The notes beneath the pieces were generated by a model. The model was not told the origin of the DNA. It ran no database searches and was given only the letters and a program-made list of their open reading frames with translations. From NCBI GenBank assembly GCA_910586365.1, contig CAJUGP010000002.1:1-64000 (forward strand): DNA of 64,000 bases, written 5' to 3'. Below, in pieces: positions 15,663 through 23,083 of this stretch (position 1 is its first letter; every line of letters starts with the position of its first letter). The translations under genes were made by a program, and so were the position numbers. Origin of the DNA: an uncultured Christensenella sp. GTDB taxonomy: Bacteria; Bacillota; Clostridia; Christensenellales; Borkfalkiaceae.

Positions 15663-16874
15663 TTAACCGATCAATTCGCCCTTAGCGCCGTCGCCGAATA
15701 AATGCGTGAGCTTCACGCGGCAAAGCTCTCCCTCGCGCGCGCCGTCCGCATAGACGCGGATATAATTGCGCGTATATCCGCCCGTATCCTCGAAGAGCAC
15801 TTCCTGTTCGCTGCCCAAAAATTTTTCGATATATTTCAACGATTCCGCCACGGCGACACGGCGCAGACGGTCGGCGCGGTCGTGCTTGACTTCGGCGGAA
15901 AGATCGGGGAGCTTCTCCGCCCGCGTTCCCTCGCGCGGGGAAAACGGAAAAATATGTACGCGCGAGAAGCCCGCCCGTTCGACCAAATCGACCGTTTGAA
16001 GGAAATCCTCTTCCGTTTCGGTCGGATACCCTACGATCACGTCGGTCGTGATCGCCGCATCGGGGAAATAGCGATAGATAAGCGAACATTTTTGCAAAAA
16101 CTCTTCGCGCGTATACTTGCGGTTCATCGCGCGGAGCACCGCGTCCGATCCGCTTTGCAGCGACAAATGAAAATGCTCCGTAAAATTCCCCGCCGCGCGC
16201 ATGGTTTCGAGCAGGCGCTCGGTGATAACGCCCGCTTCGAGCGAGCCGAACCGAAACCGCGCGGGAACGTTTTTCAATTTTTCGACCAATCCGCACAGAT
16301 CGGTTTCGCCGTCGCGGTACGAAGAAAGATCGATCCCCGTCAGCACGATTTCTTTTGCGCCGCACGCGTTCGCCTCGTTCAAAACGTCGTCCGCGTTCCG
16401 CGAACGCGATCTGCCGCGCAGATAGGGAATCAGGCAATACGAACAGAAACGGTTGCAGCCGTCCTGCACGCGCAGAAAAGCGCGCGTGCCCGCGCGCGCG
16501 GGCATGGGCATGGACGAAAACGTCTCTTCCGTTTCGAGAAAAATACCGCTTTTGTCGAGCTTTTCGAGGATACCGCCCTTGTGCGCCGTGCCGTACACAA
16601 GCGCGCCGTTTTTGGAAAACGCCTGCGGATCGTGCTGCGACGCGCAGCCGCACACGATAAATTTCGCCGCGGGATTATAGCGTTTGAGCCTTGTTACCGC
16701 CTGCCTGCTCTTACGCTCCGCCTCTTTGGTCACGGCGCAAGTATTGAGCAAATATAAATCGGCATAGGCGGGATAATAAATCACGTCGTAACCGCGTTCT
16801 TTTAATCCCTGCGCGAGCGACGCGCTTTCCACCTCGTTCAGCTTACAGCCGAGCGTAAAAACACAAGCGATCAT
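15663..16874 (-). CDS. mtaB: tRNA t6A37 methylthiotransferase MtaB
   Basis: A 403-residue radical SAM enzyme that adds methylthio to t6A at tRNA position 37. The N-terminal MTTase domain has Cys in TLGCKLNEVES, NTCAV and CGCASQ, which bind one 4Fe-4S cluster. The radical SAM motif is CNRFCSYC near residue 145. A C-terminal TRAM-like region ends the protein. The ATG at 16874 overlaps the rsmE stop (ATGA), so the frame before it is not used. It is the last gene of the grpE-to-mtaB run, a common clostridial order. Confidence 0.95.
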   Translation of the reverse strand: MIACVFTLGCKLNEVESASLAQGLKERGYDVIYYPAYADLYLLNTCAVTKEAERKSRQAVTRLKRYNPAAKFIVCGCASQHDPQAFSKNGALVYGTAHKGGILEKLDKSGIFLETEETFSSMPMPARAGTRAFLRVQDGCNRFCSYCLIPYLRGRSRSRNADDVLNEANACGAKEIVLTGIDLSSYRDGETDLCGLVEKLKNVPARFRFGSLEAGVITERLLETMRAAGNFTEHFHLSLQSGSDAVLRAMNRKYTREEFLQKCSLIYRYFPDAAITTDVIVGYPTETEEDFLQTVDLVERAGFSRVHIFPFSPREGTRAEKLPDLSAEVKHDRADRLRRVAVAESLKYIEKFLGSEQEVLFEDTGGYTRNYIRVYADGAREGELCRVKLTHLFGDGAKGELIG

Positions 16875-17602
16875 CCAAGTTCCCCCAATGCGTATAAGGC
16901 GACCGATAAAAACGCGATCGCCGCCGTTTCCGCGCGCAGAATGCGCTTTCCGAGCGACATGCCTGCAAATCCGCACTGTTTTGCAAGGGCAAATTCCTCC
17001 TGCGAAAATCCCCCCTCGCTGCCCACGACGAGCGCGGCGGGCGCAACCGTATCTTCCATGCGCCGTTCGCTCTTCTCAGCAAATTCGCAGGCGAACAGCT
17101 TGCACGCATACTCCTGCGCCGAGCGCAGCGCGTTCTCGAACGTATCAAAATACACGACCTCGGGCGCGGACGCGCGCAAACACTGTTTCGCCGCCTCTTT
17201 CGCCACACGGTTGAGCCGTTCGAGCTTGTTTTCGTTCATATATGCCGCGCAGTAACGCGAAGAAAACACGCCGATCTTGCCTACGCCAAGCTCCACCGCT
17301 TTCTGCACGACGAGTTCGGTTTTATCCCCTTTTAACGCGCCGATCAAAAGATAAACTTCGCTTTTTGGTTCCTTATCCGAAACGCGTGCCTGCGTGATAT
17401 GCAGCAGAAAGCGCGTCTTTTCGGCTTTGGAAATGACCGCCGCGTATTCCGTGCCGCTCCCGTCGAGCAGCGTCACCTCGTCGCCCTCGGCAAGCCGCAG
17501 CACGTTTTTGGCGTGGTTGAATTCGTCGCCCGTCAGCTGCGCCTCGCAAGGCGTACCGTCTTTCAGAAAGGCAATATCGGCAAAAAAACGTTTGGGCGGC
17601 AC
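16871..17602 (-). CDS. rsmE: 16S rRNA (uracil1498-N3)-methyltransferase
   Basis: A 243-residue SPOUT methyltransferase that modifies U1498 of 16S rRNA. The AdoMet knot motif VGSEGGFSQEEF and the C-terminal LGKRILRAETAAI are typical. An N-terminal PUA-like domain precedes it. It uses a GTG start at 17602, one base after the prmA stop, with a GGGGGG site inside prmA; it overlaps mtaB by 4 bp. Translation of all three is likely coupled. Confidence 0.95.
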   Translation of the reverse strand: MPPKRFFADIAFLKDGTPCEAQLTGDEFNHAKNVLRLAEGDEVTLLDGSGTEYAAVISKAEKTRFLLHITQARVSDKEPKSEVYLLIGALKGDKTELVVQKAVELGVGKIGVFSSRYCAAYMNENKLERLNRVAKEAAKQCLRASAPEVVYFDTFENALRSAQEYACKLFACEFAEKSERRMEDTVAPAALVVGSEGGFSQEEFALAKQCGFAGMSLGKRILRAETAAIAFLSVALYALGELG

Positions 17603-17603
17603 G

Positions 17604-18551
17604 TCACACCCCCCTTTCGAGCACGAGCGCGCACCATTCGCCCCGATGCCGTTCTTCCGCCGTTTTCAGCCCGACCGCCTCGAACGCGTCTTTGACCTTT
17701 TGAACGCGGTCGTTCAAAATACCGCTCAAAATCAGCGTGCCCGTTTCTTTGAGATTTTCGGGCATCGACGGCGCAAGCAAGACGAGAATCTCCGCCGTGA
17801 TGTTCGCTAAAATCACGTCGCCCTTGATCGCGCTGTTTTCGAGCAAGTCCGATCGGGCGACAGTCACCCGTTCCGCAACGCCGTTTTTTTCCGCGTTGTG
17901 ACGGCTGCTTTCAACCGCGATCGGGTCGATATCGGTAAGATAACTGCGTTTCGCGCCGAGCTTCGCGGCGGCGATGCCTAAAATACCGCTGCCGCAGCCG
18001 ACGTCGATGCAAACGCTGTCCGCGCCGAGATATTCTTGCAACAGCTCCAAACACATGGCGGTCGTTTCGTGTTCGCCCGTGCCGAACGCCATGTTGGAAT
18101 CGAGCAGCACGACGACTTCGTGCTCTTCTTTTTTATAGTCGATCCATTCGGGCACGACGACCACTCTTTTTCCGATATGCAGCGGACGGAAATGATTTTT
18201 CCAAACGTCGATCCAGTCGTCCCCCTCGATTTCGCGTTTTGTTTCCTCCAACGTGCCGAACGCAAGCGCATCGCCCGCAAGGTCCCTGCGCGTATCAATC
18301 TCGCGCATGATCGAAGCGATCGCCGTATCCGCGTCCGCCGTTTCCAAAAAGCATTTCACGAGCACGTCGTTTCCGCCGCGCGTCACTTCGTCGTCGATAT
18401 AATCCCAAAAAACGGCTTTGTCGTTTTGCAGCGCGATCACGTCGGCAACGTCGCTGATCGCCACGCCGTAAGCCGTATATTCCCACATGACGTCGGCGAC
18501 CAACTCGCTCGCTTCCGTAGAGGTATGCACCGTAAGCTCTATGTATTTCAT
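17604..18551 (-). CDS. prmA: Ribosomal protein L11 methyltransferase
   Basis: A 315-residue AdoMet enzyme that trimethylates L11. The N-terminal substrate domain begins MKYIELTVHTSTEASE. The methyltransferase core shows DSNMAFGTGEHETT, CIDVGCGSGILGIAA and LTDIDPIAVE. The start is fixed by the family N terminus, yet no Shine-Dalgarno lies before it. A consensus promoter ends only nine bases upstream, so the message from that promoter would be nearly leaderless. It may also be reached by read-through from dnaJ past a terminator. Confidence 0.95.
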   Translation of the reverse strand: MKYIELTVHTSTEASELVADVMWEYTAYGVAISDVADVIALQNDKAVFWDYIDDEVTRGGNDVLVKCFLETADADTAIASIMREIDTRRDLAGDALAFGTLEETKREIEGDDWIDVWKNHFRPLHIGKRVVVVPEWIDYKKEEHEVVVLLDSNMAFGTGEHETTAMCLELLQEYLGADSVCIDVGCGSGILGIAAAKLGAKRSYLTDIDPIAVESSRHNAEKNGVAERVTVARSDLLENSAIKGDVILANITAEILVLLAPSMPENLKETGTLILSGILNDRVQKVKDAFEAVGLKTAEERHRGEWCALVLERGV

Positions 18552-18560
18552 GATAGTTTT

Positions 18561-18589
18561 ATTATATCCGCTTTTTCGCGCGTTGTCAA
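18561..18589 (-). promoter_or_regulatory. prmA promoter, consensus
   Basis: TTGACA (18584-18589), a 17-base spacer and TATAAT (18561-18566) on the minus strand, matching consensus in both boxes. The -10 box ends nine bases before the prmA ATG. Confidence 0.9.
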
Positions 18590-18627
18590 GAAAAACACAA
18601 AAACGTCCGCCTGTTCGGACGGACGTC
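18590..18627 (-). terminator. Terminator after dnaJ
   Basis: Arms ACGTCCG (18603-18609) and CGGACGT (18620-18626) around a 10-base loop. On the minus strand it is followed by TTTTTGTGTTTTT, which runs straight into the -35 box of the prmA promoter. Confidence 0.82.
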
Positions 18628-18632
18628 TTTTC

Positions 18633-19772
18633 TCACCCTTTATACGGGTCTTTGCCGAATAAAGCGCTCATGTTGTCGGCGTATTTTTTACATTTTTCAT
18701 ACTGTTTCAGCTCGAATTCCGCGCCGCCGTTTTGCATTTGCTTTTTCTGCTCGCGCGAAAGCTTGACGGGCACCTCGACGAAGGCGCGCAGATACAGGTT
18801 CCCCGCGATCCCCTGCGCCCGCTTGATCCCCTTGCCGCGCACGGTAAACGTCTGCCCCGTCTGCGTTCCCTCGGGAACGGTGTACTCGAAGGAATCGTCG
18901 AGATCGGGCACGCGCACCTTTCCGCCGAGGATCGCCGTTTTATAGGGAATGGGCAGCTCGACAAACAAATCCATCTTCTTGCGCTCGAAAATCTTATGCG
19001 GTTCGACGCGGAACATGATGATCAGATCGCCCGCCGCGCCGCCTTGCTCGCCCGCCTGCCCGAAACCGCGTTTTACGATGTACGACCCGTTGTCCGCGCC
19101 CGCGGGGATATTGACGGTTACTTTATTTTCCCGACGGATATATCCTCTGCCGCGGCAATCGGGGCATTTATCGGTGATCGATTTTCCGCTGCCGCCGCAA
19201 TCGGGGCATACGCCGATGCGCACCGTTCTGCCGAACATGGTATCCTGCGCGAACCGCACCTGCCCTTTTCCGCCGCACTTTTGGCACGTTTTATACGCCG
19301 TTCCGTTCTTCGCGCCCGTCCCCTTGCACGAAGGGCAAGGCTCGTTGCGCTCGTACGTCAGCTCGCGCACGCAGCCCTTTGCGGCGTCCATAAAGGAAAT
19401 AGAAAGCGTCTTTTCGATATTTTCGCCCCGCGTATCGCGCTGCACGTTGCCGCCGCCCCCGCCGAAGCCTTGAAAAATGGAATCGAAAATATCGCCGAAG
19501 CCGCCGAACCCGCCGCCTCCGCCGAAACCTTGAAAGCCGCCGCCCATGCCGGGATGTTCGCGTTCGTAATCGTATGCGGCGCGCTTTTGCTTATCCGAAA
19601 GGACCTCGTTCGCCTCGTTGATCTCTTTGAACTTTTCCGCCGCCGCAGGGTCGTTGGGGTGCAGATCGGGATGATACTGTTTTACCAGCTTTTTATATGC
19701 CGCCCTGATTTCGTCTTCCGAAGCGTTTTTGCCCACGCCGAGCACTTCGTAATAATTTTTTTTATCCGCCAT
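18633..19772 (-). CDS. dnaJ: Chaperone DnaJ
   Basis: A 379-residue Hsp40 co-chaperone that feeds clients to DnaK and triggers its ATPase. The J domain has KQYHPDLHPND with the HPD triad (about residue 33). A Gly/Phe-rich linker follows. Four zinc-binding CxxCxGxG repeats are present (CPSCKGTG, CQKCGGKG, CPDCGGSG, CPDCRGRG), then the C-terminal beta domains. It lies 106 bp after dnaK, with an intercistronic hairpin. Confidence 0.97.
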   Translation of the reverse strand: MADKKNYYEVLGVGKNASEDEIRAAYKKLVKQYHPDLHPNDPAAAEKFKEINEANEVLSDKQKRAAYDYEREHPGMGGGFQGFGGGGGFGGFGDIFDSIFQGFGGGGGNVQRDTRGENIEKTLSISFMDAAKGCVRELTYERNEPCPSCKGTGAKNGTAYKTCQKCGGKGQVRFAQDTMFGRTVRIGVCPDCGGSGKSITDKCPDCRGRGYIRRENKVTVNIPAGADNGSYIVKRGFGQAGEQGGAAGDLIIMFRVEPHKIFERKKMDLFVELPIPYKTAILGGKVRVPDLDDSFEYTVPEGTQTGQTFTVRGKGIKRAQGIAGNLYLRAFVEVPVKLSREQKKQMQNGGAEFELKQYEKCKKYADNMSALFGKDPYKG

Positions 19773-19816
19773 AAGAACTTCCTGTTATTTTGGTATCCTG
19801 CCGAAAAACGGCTAAA

Positions 19817-19851
19817 CGGTCATTCCGAAAAAACCGCCCTCGGAATGACCG
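19817..19851 (-). repeat. Intercistronic hairpin between dnaK and dnaJ
   Basis: Perfect 12-bp inverted repeat: CGGTCATTCCGA (19817-19828) and TCGGAATGACCG (19840-19851). The arms are the GTCATTCCGA half of the family A repeat, here as a back-to-back pair. There is no long T run directly after it, so it may tune mRNA stability or act as a partial terminator. Confidence 0.75.
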
Positions 19852-19878
19852 TGATGTTCGCCTGTAAAACGGCTGCGC

Positions 19879-21669
19879 TTACTGGTGGAACTCGTCGCCG
19901 CCGTCGGCAGGACCGCCCGCCTCGGGAGCGCCGCCCGCCTGCTGATACAGCTTGGCGACGATCGGCTGAATTTTCTGCGAAAGCGTCTCGAACGCCGCGT
20001 TGTAACGCGCTTCGTCGTCGCTTTCGAGTTCCTTTTTTGCCTCGTCGACGGCTTCCTGCAAGGTCGTTTTGTCTTCTTCGGAGAGCTTCTCGCCGCTGTC
20101 TTTGATCGTCTGTTCGACGGAGAAAATCAAACCGTCGAGCTTGTTGCGCGTTTCGACCTTCTGCTTTCTCTTTTTGTCCTCTTCGGCATACTGTTCGGCG
20201 TCCTTCACCGCTTTGTTGATCTCGTCTTCCGAAAGGTTGGTGGAAGAGGTAATGGTAATATCGGTGCTCTTGCCCGTTCCCTGATCCTTCGCCTCGACGT
20301 GCACGATGCCGTTCGCGTCGACGTCGAACGTGACTTCGATCTGCGGAATGCCGCGCGGCGCGGGCGCGATGCCCGTCAGCATAAATCTGCCCATCGTCTT
20401 ATTGTCGCGGCAGAATTCGCGTTCGCCCTGCAAAATGTGGATTTCCACGCTCGTCTGGTTATCCGCCGCCGTCGAGAACACCTGACTCTTTTTGACGGGA
20501 ATGGTCGTATTGCGTTCGATAATGCGCGTGAACACACCCCCGAGCGTTTCGATGCCGAGCGAGAGCGGCATAACGTCGAGCAGCAGCACGTCTTTCACTT
20601 CGCCCGTAAGCACGCCGCCTTGGATCGCGGCGCCGACCGCGACGCATTCGTCGGGGTTAATCCCCTTGAAGGGTTCCTTGCCCGTGATCTGCTTGACTTT
20701 TTCCACGACGGCGGGAACGCGCGTCGATCCGCCGACGAGAATAACTTTGTCGATATTGTTATACGAAAGTCCGGCGTCCTTCATGGCAAGACGCATAGGC
20801 TCCGCCGTCTGTTCCACAAGATCCGCAATGAGCGCCTCGAATTTCTGGCGCGTGATCTCGATTTCGAGGTGCGCGGGACCAGCGTCCGTCATCGAAATGA
20901 AGGGCAGCGAAACGGACGTGGAATTCATGCCCGAAAGCTCGATCTTGGCTTTTTCCGCCGCTTCCTTCAAGCGCTGCATCGCCATTTTGTCTTTGGAAAG
21001 ATCAACGCCGTGGCTCTTTTTGAATTCTTGAACCATATAATCCATAACGCGTTTATCGAAGTCGTCGCCGCCCAAACGGTTGTTGCCGTTCGTGGCAAGC
21101 ACTTCAAACACGCCGTCGGAAATTTCCAGAATGGAAACGTCGAACGTGCCGCCGCCCAAGTCGTAAATCATGACTTTGCTGTTTTCTTTGTCTTTATCGA
21201 GCCCGTACGAAAGCGCGGCAGCCGTCGGCTCGTTGATGATGCGCAGTACGTTCAATCCTGCGATCTTGCCCGCGTCCTTCGTCGCCTGACGCTGCGCGTC
21301 GGTGAAATACGCGGGGCAGGTGATCACGGCGTCCGTGACCTTGCCGCCGATATACGCTTCCGCGTCCTGTTTGAGCTTGGTGAGGATCATCGCCGAGATC
21401 TCTTGCGGCGAATACGACTTTTCGTCGATCTTCACTTTATAGTCGCTCCCCATTTCGCGCTTGATCGAAATGACCGTTTTATCGGGATTGGCGACCGCCT
21501 GACGCTTTGCCACCTGCCCGACGATACGCGAACCGTCTTTCTGAAAGCCGACGACCGAAGGGGTCGTACGCGCGCCTTCCGCGTTGGCGATAACGACGGG
21601 CTCGCCGCCTTCCATCACCGCAACGCACGAATTTGTCGTTCCCAAATCGATACCGATTACTTTAGCCAT
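19879..21669 (-). CDS. dnaK: Chaperone DnaK (Hsp70)
   Basis: A 596-residue Hsp70. The nucleotide-binding domain begins GIDLGTTNSCVAVMEGG and includes IYDLGGGTFDVSIL and the VGGSTRVP segment. The substrate domain starts near residue 360 (DVMPLSLGIETLGG); a helical lid and a Gly/Ala-rich tail ending DEFHQ follow. A GAAAGGAG site precedes the ATG. It stands between grpE and dnaJ. No CIRCE operator or hrcA gene is seen nearby. Confidence 0.98.
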   Translation of the reverse strand: MAKVIGIDLGTTNSCVAVMEGGEPVVIANAEGARTTPSVVGFQKDGSRIVGQVAKRQAVANPDKTVISIKREMGSDYKVKIDEKSYSPQEISAMILTKLKQDAEAYIGGKVTDAVITCPAYFTDAQRQATKDAGKIAGLNVLRIINEPTAAALSYGLDKDKENSKVMIYDLGGGTFDVSILEISDGVFEVLATNGNNRLGGDDFDKRVMDYMVQEFKKSHGVDLSKDKMAMQRLKEAAEKAKIELSGMNSTSVSLPFISMTDAGPAHLEIEITRQKFEALIADLVEQTAEPMRLAMKDAGLSYNNIDKVILVGGSTRVPAVVEKVKQITGKEPFKGINPDECVAVGAAIQGGVLTGEVKDVLLLDVMPLSLGIETLGGVFTRIIERNTTIPVKKSQVFSTAADNQTSVEIHILQGEREFCRDNKTMGRFMLTGIAPAPRGIPQIEVTFDVDANGIVHVEAKDQGTGKSTDITITSSTNLSEDEINKAVKDAEQYAEEDKKRKQKVETRNKLDGLIFSVEQTIKDSGEKLSEEDKTTLQEAVDEAKKELESDDEARYNAAFETLSQKIQPIVAKLYQQAGGAPEAGGPADGGDEFHQ

Positions 21670-21695
21670 ACTATTTTTTCTCCTTTCCTTGCAAT

Positions 21696-22211
21696 TTATT
21701 TGATTACGACGACTTGTGCAAACCGAAGCACTTTGCCCTCGCGCATATATCCTTTCAAATACACTTCCGAAACCGTTCCGCTCTCGCCTTCGCCCTCAAT
21801 CGCCATGATCGCCTCGCTCGTTTCGGGATCGAACGCCTCGCCGACGGGGTTGATCTCGGTGATCTTTTCCTCTTCCAAAAGCTTATAAAAGCTTTTTATC
21901 ACCATTTCGATCCCCTTCGCGGTCTGCTCGTCCGCGCACGACTTCAAAGCGCGGTCGAGATTATCGGCTATGGGCAAGAGCTTGGAAACGACGTCGCACC
22001 GTCCGTCGGTATACGCCTGCCCCCGCGCGTTCTGCGTGCGTTTACGGTAATTTTCGTATTCCGCCGTCACCGCATACCATTTGCGCTTATAGTCCTCCGC
22101 CTCGGCTTTCGCCGCCTGCAACGCGCCGTTTTCTTCCGCCGCGTTCGGCTCTTCGGTTACGGGAATTTCGTCTTCTGCCTGTTCTTCGGTTTGGTTCTGT
22201 TCTTCGTTCAC
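21696..22211 (-). CDS. grpE: Nucleotide exchange factor GrpE
   Basis: About 171 residues. An acidic N terminus leads into a long coiled coil (EAEDYKRKWYAVTAEYENYR) and a beta domain with GEAFDPETSEAI and GYMREGKVLRFAQV. It releases ADP from DnaK. Two GTG starts exist. I prefer 22211, six bases after GGCGG; the one at 22235 has no ribosome site. First gene of the heat-shock run. Its promoter region is AT-rich with only a weak TATATT -10 candidate. Confidence 0.93.
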   Translation of the reverse strand: MNEEQNQTEEQAEDEIPVTEEPNAAEENGALQAAKAEAEDYKRKWYAVTAEYENYRKRTQNARGQAYTDGRCDVVSKLLPIADNLDRALKSCADEQTAKGIEMVIKSFYKLLEEEKITEINPVGEAFDPETSEAIMAIEGEGESGTVSEVYLKGYMREGKVLRFAQVVVIK

Positions 22212-22318
22212 AATGCACCGCCGTATTTTAATCACTTTTAATATAATGTAAATTGCCCTTCGTTAAACGGTTTTTGCAAAAAAATTTGCTTTTTGGCAAA
22301 AAAATTTTTCTTTCGGTC

Positions 22319-22347
22319 TTTACTTTCGCGCTAATTTATATTAAAAT
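22319..22347 (+). promoter_or_regulatory. Promoter of the orphan phosphoribosyltransferase
   Basis: TTTACT, a 17-base spacer and TAAAAT. The 16 bases ATTTATATTAAAATAG (22334-22349) recur exactly in the promoter at 32405-32420, and an A7T5 tract lies upstream in both. Confidence 0.7.
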
Positions 22348-22366
22348 AGAAAAAAGGGAGGCAGAC

Positions 22367-23014
22367 ATGGAAAAAAGAGCATTGGAACTGACGGCGCGCG
22401 GCAGCCGCAACGTAAAAATACGCGTGATCGAAGGGCATTTCGTTACGCAGCACTCGCACGTGACGCACTGCATCGACATGACGCAGGTAAAATCGGAGAC
22501 GCAAGCGGCGCTTGCCGCGGCAAAGCTGTTCGCGGGAAGCTTTACCGATACGCCCGTCGATACCATCATCACCCTCGAACGCACGAAAATGCTCGGCGCG
22601 TTCCTTGCAAACGAGTTGGAAGCGCGGGGGATCAACCTGAACGCGAACGTCGCCGTCATCTCGCCCGAGGTTTCGGACGATAAAATCATTCTGCGCGACA
22701 ATCTGATGCCCTACGTAAAAAACAAACGCGTTCTTCTGCTTACCGCGACGGCGACGACGGGGCTGACCTTGAAGAGCGCGTTAGAGGGAATTTGGTATTA
22801 CGGCGGAACGCCCGTCGGCGCGGCGACCGTGTTCGGCGGCAATTTCGGCGATAAAATCAACATGCACGGCGTGATCGACGTCCCCGTCGTGCGGCTCTTC
22901 GGCGACGAGGCGATCGGCTCGTACCGCTCGTATCTTTCCACCGAATGCCCTTTATGCAAGAACGGCGTGCGGATCGACGCTTTGATCAACTCCTACGGAT
23001 ACAGTAAAATTTAA
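22367..23014 (+). CDS. Type I phosphoribosyltransferase, orotate-PRTase-like
   Basis: 215 residues. The PRPP loop is RVLLLTATATTGLTLKSAL, in which the usual acidic pair before the loop is replaced by Thr/Ala. Other PRTase features are TIITLERTKMLGAFLANEL and a Cys pair in ECPLCKNG near the C terminus, possibly a metal site. The ATG at 22367 has GGGAGG upstream. It stands alone on the plus strand, divergent from grpE, with its own promoter and a shared terminator. pyrE is elsewhere in the window, so this is unlikely to be the main orotate enzyme. The altered loop suggests another base or a non-enzymatic, PRPP-sensing role (inference). Confidence 0.82.
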   Translation: MEKRALELTARGSRNVKIRVIEGHFVTQHSHVTHCIDMTQVKSETQAALAAAKLFAGSFTDTPVDTIITLERTKMLGAFLANELEARGINLNANVAVISPEVSDDKIILRDNLMPYVKNKRVLLLTATATTGLTLKSALEGIWYYGGTPVGAATVFGGNFGDKINMHGVIDVPVVRLFGDEAIGSYRSYLSTECPLCKNGVRIDALINSYGYSKI

Positions 23015-23051
23015 GTCGTTCCAAAATTTTGGAATGTATGTTTTACGGCAC

Positions 23052-23083
23052 AAAAAAGCGGCGTTTTGAAACGCCGCTTTTTT
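23052..23083. terminator. Bidirectional terminator between convergent genes
   Basis: Arms AAAAAAGCGGCGTT (23052-23065) and AACGCCGCTTTTTT (23069-23082) with a 3-base loop and T runs in both directions. It serves the phosphoribosyltransferase gene (+) and the ClC gene (-). Confidence 0.92.

Noticed and set aside
19885..21888. A 667-codon open frame antisense to dnaK
   Set aside because: Its sequence is the complement of clearly conserved Hsp70 codons and shows no family of its own.
22212..22366. CIRCE operator before grpE
   Set aside because: No TTAGCACTC-N9-GAGTGCTAA or close match on either strand.
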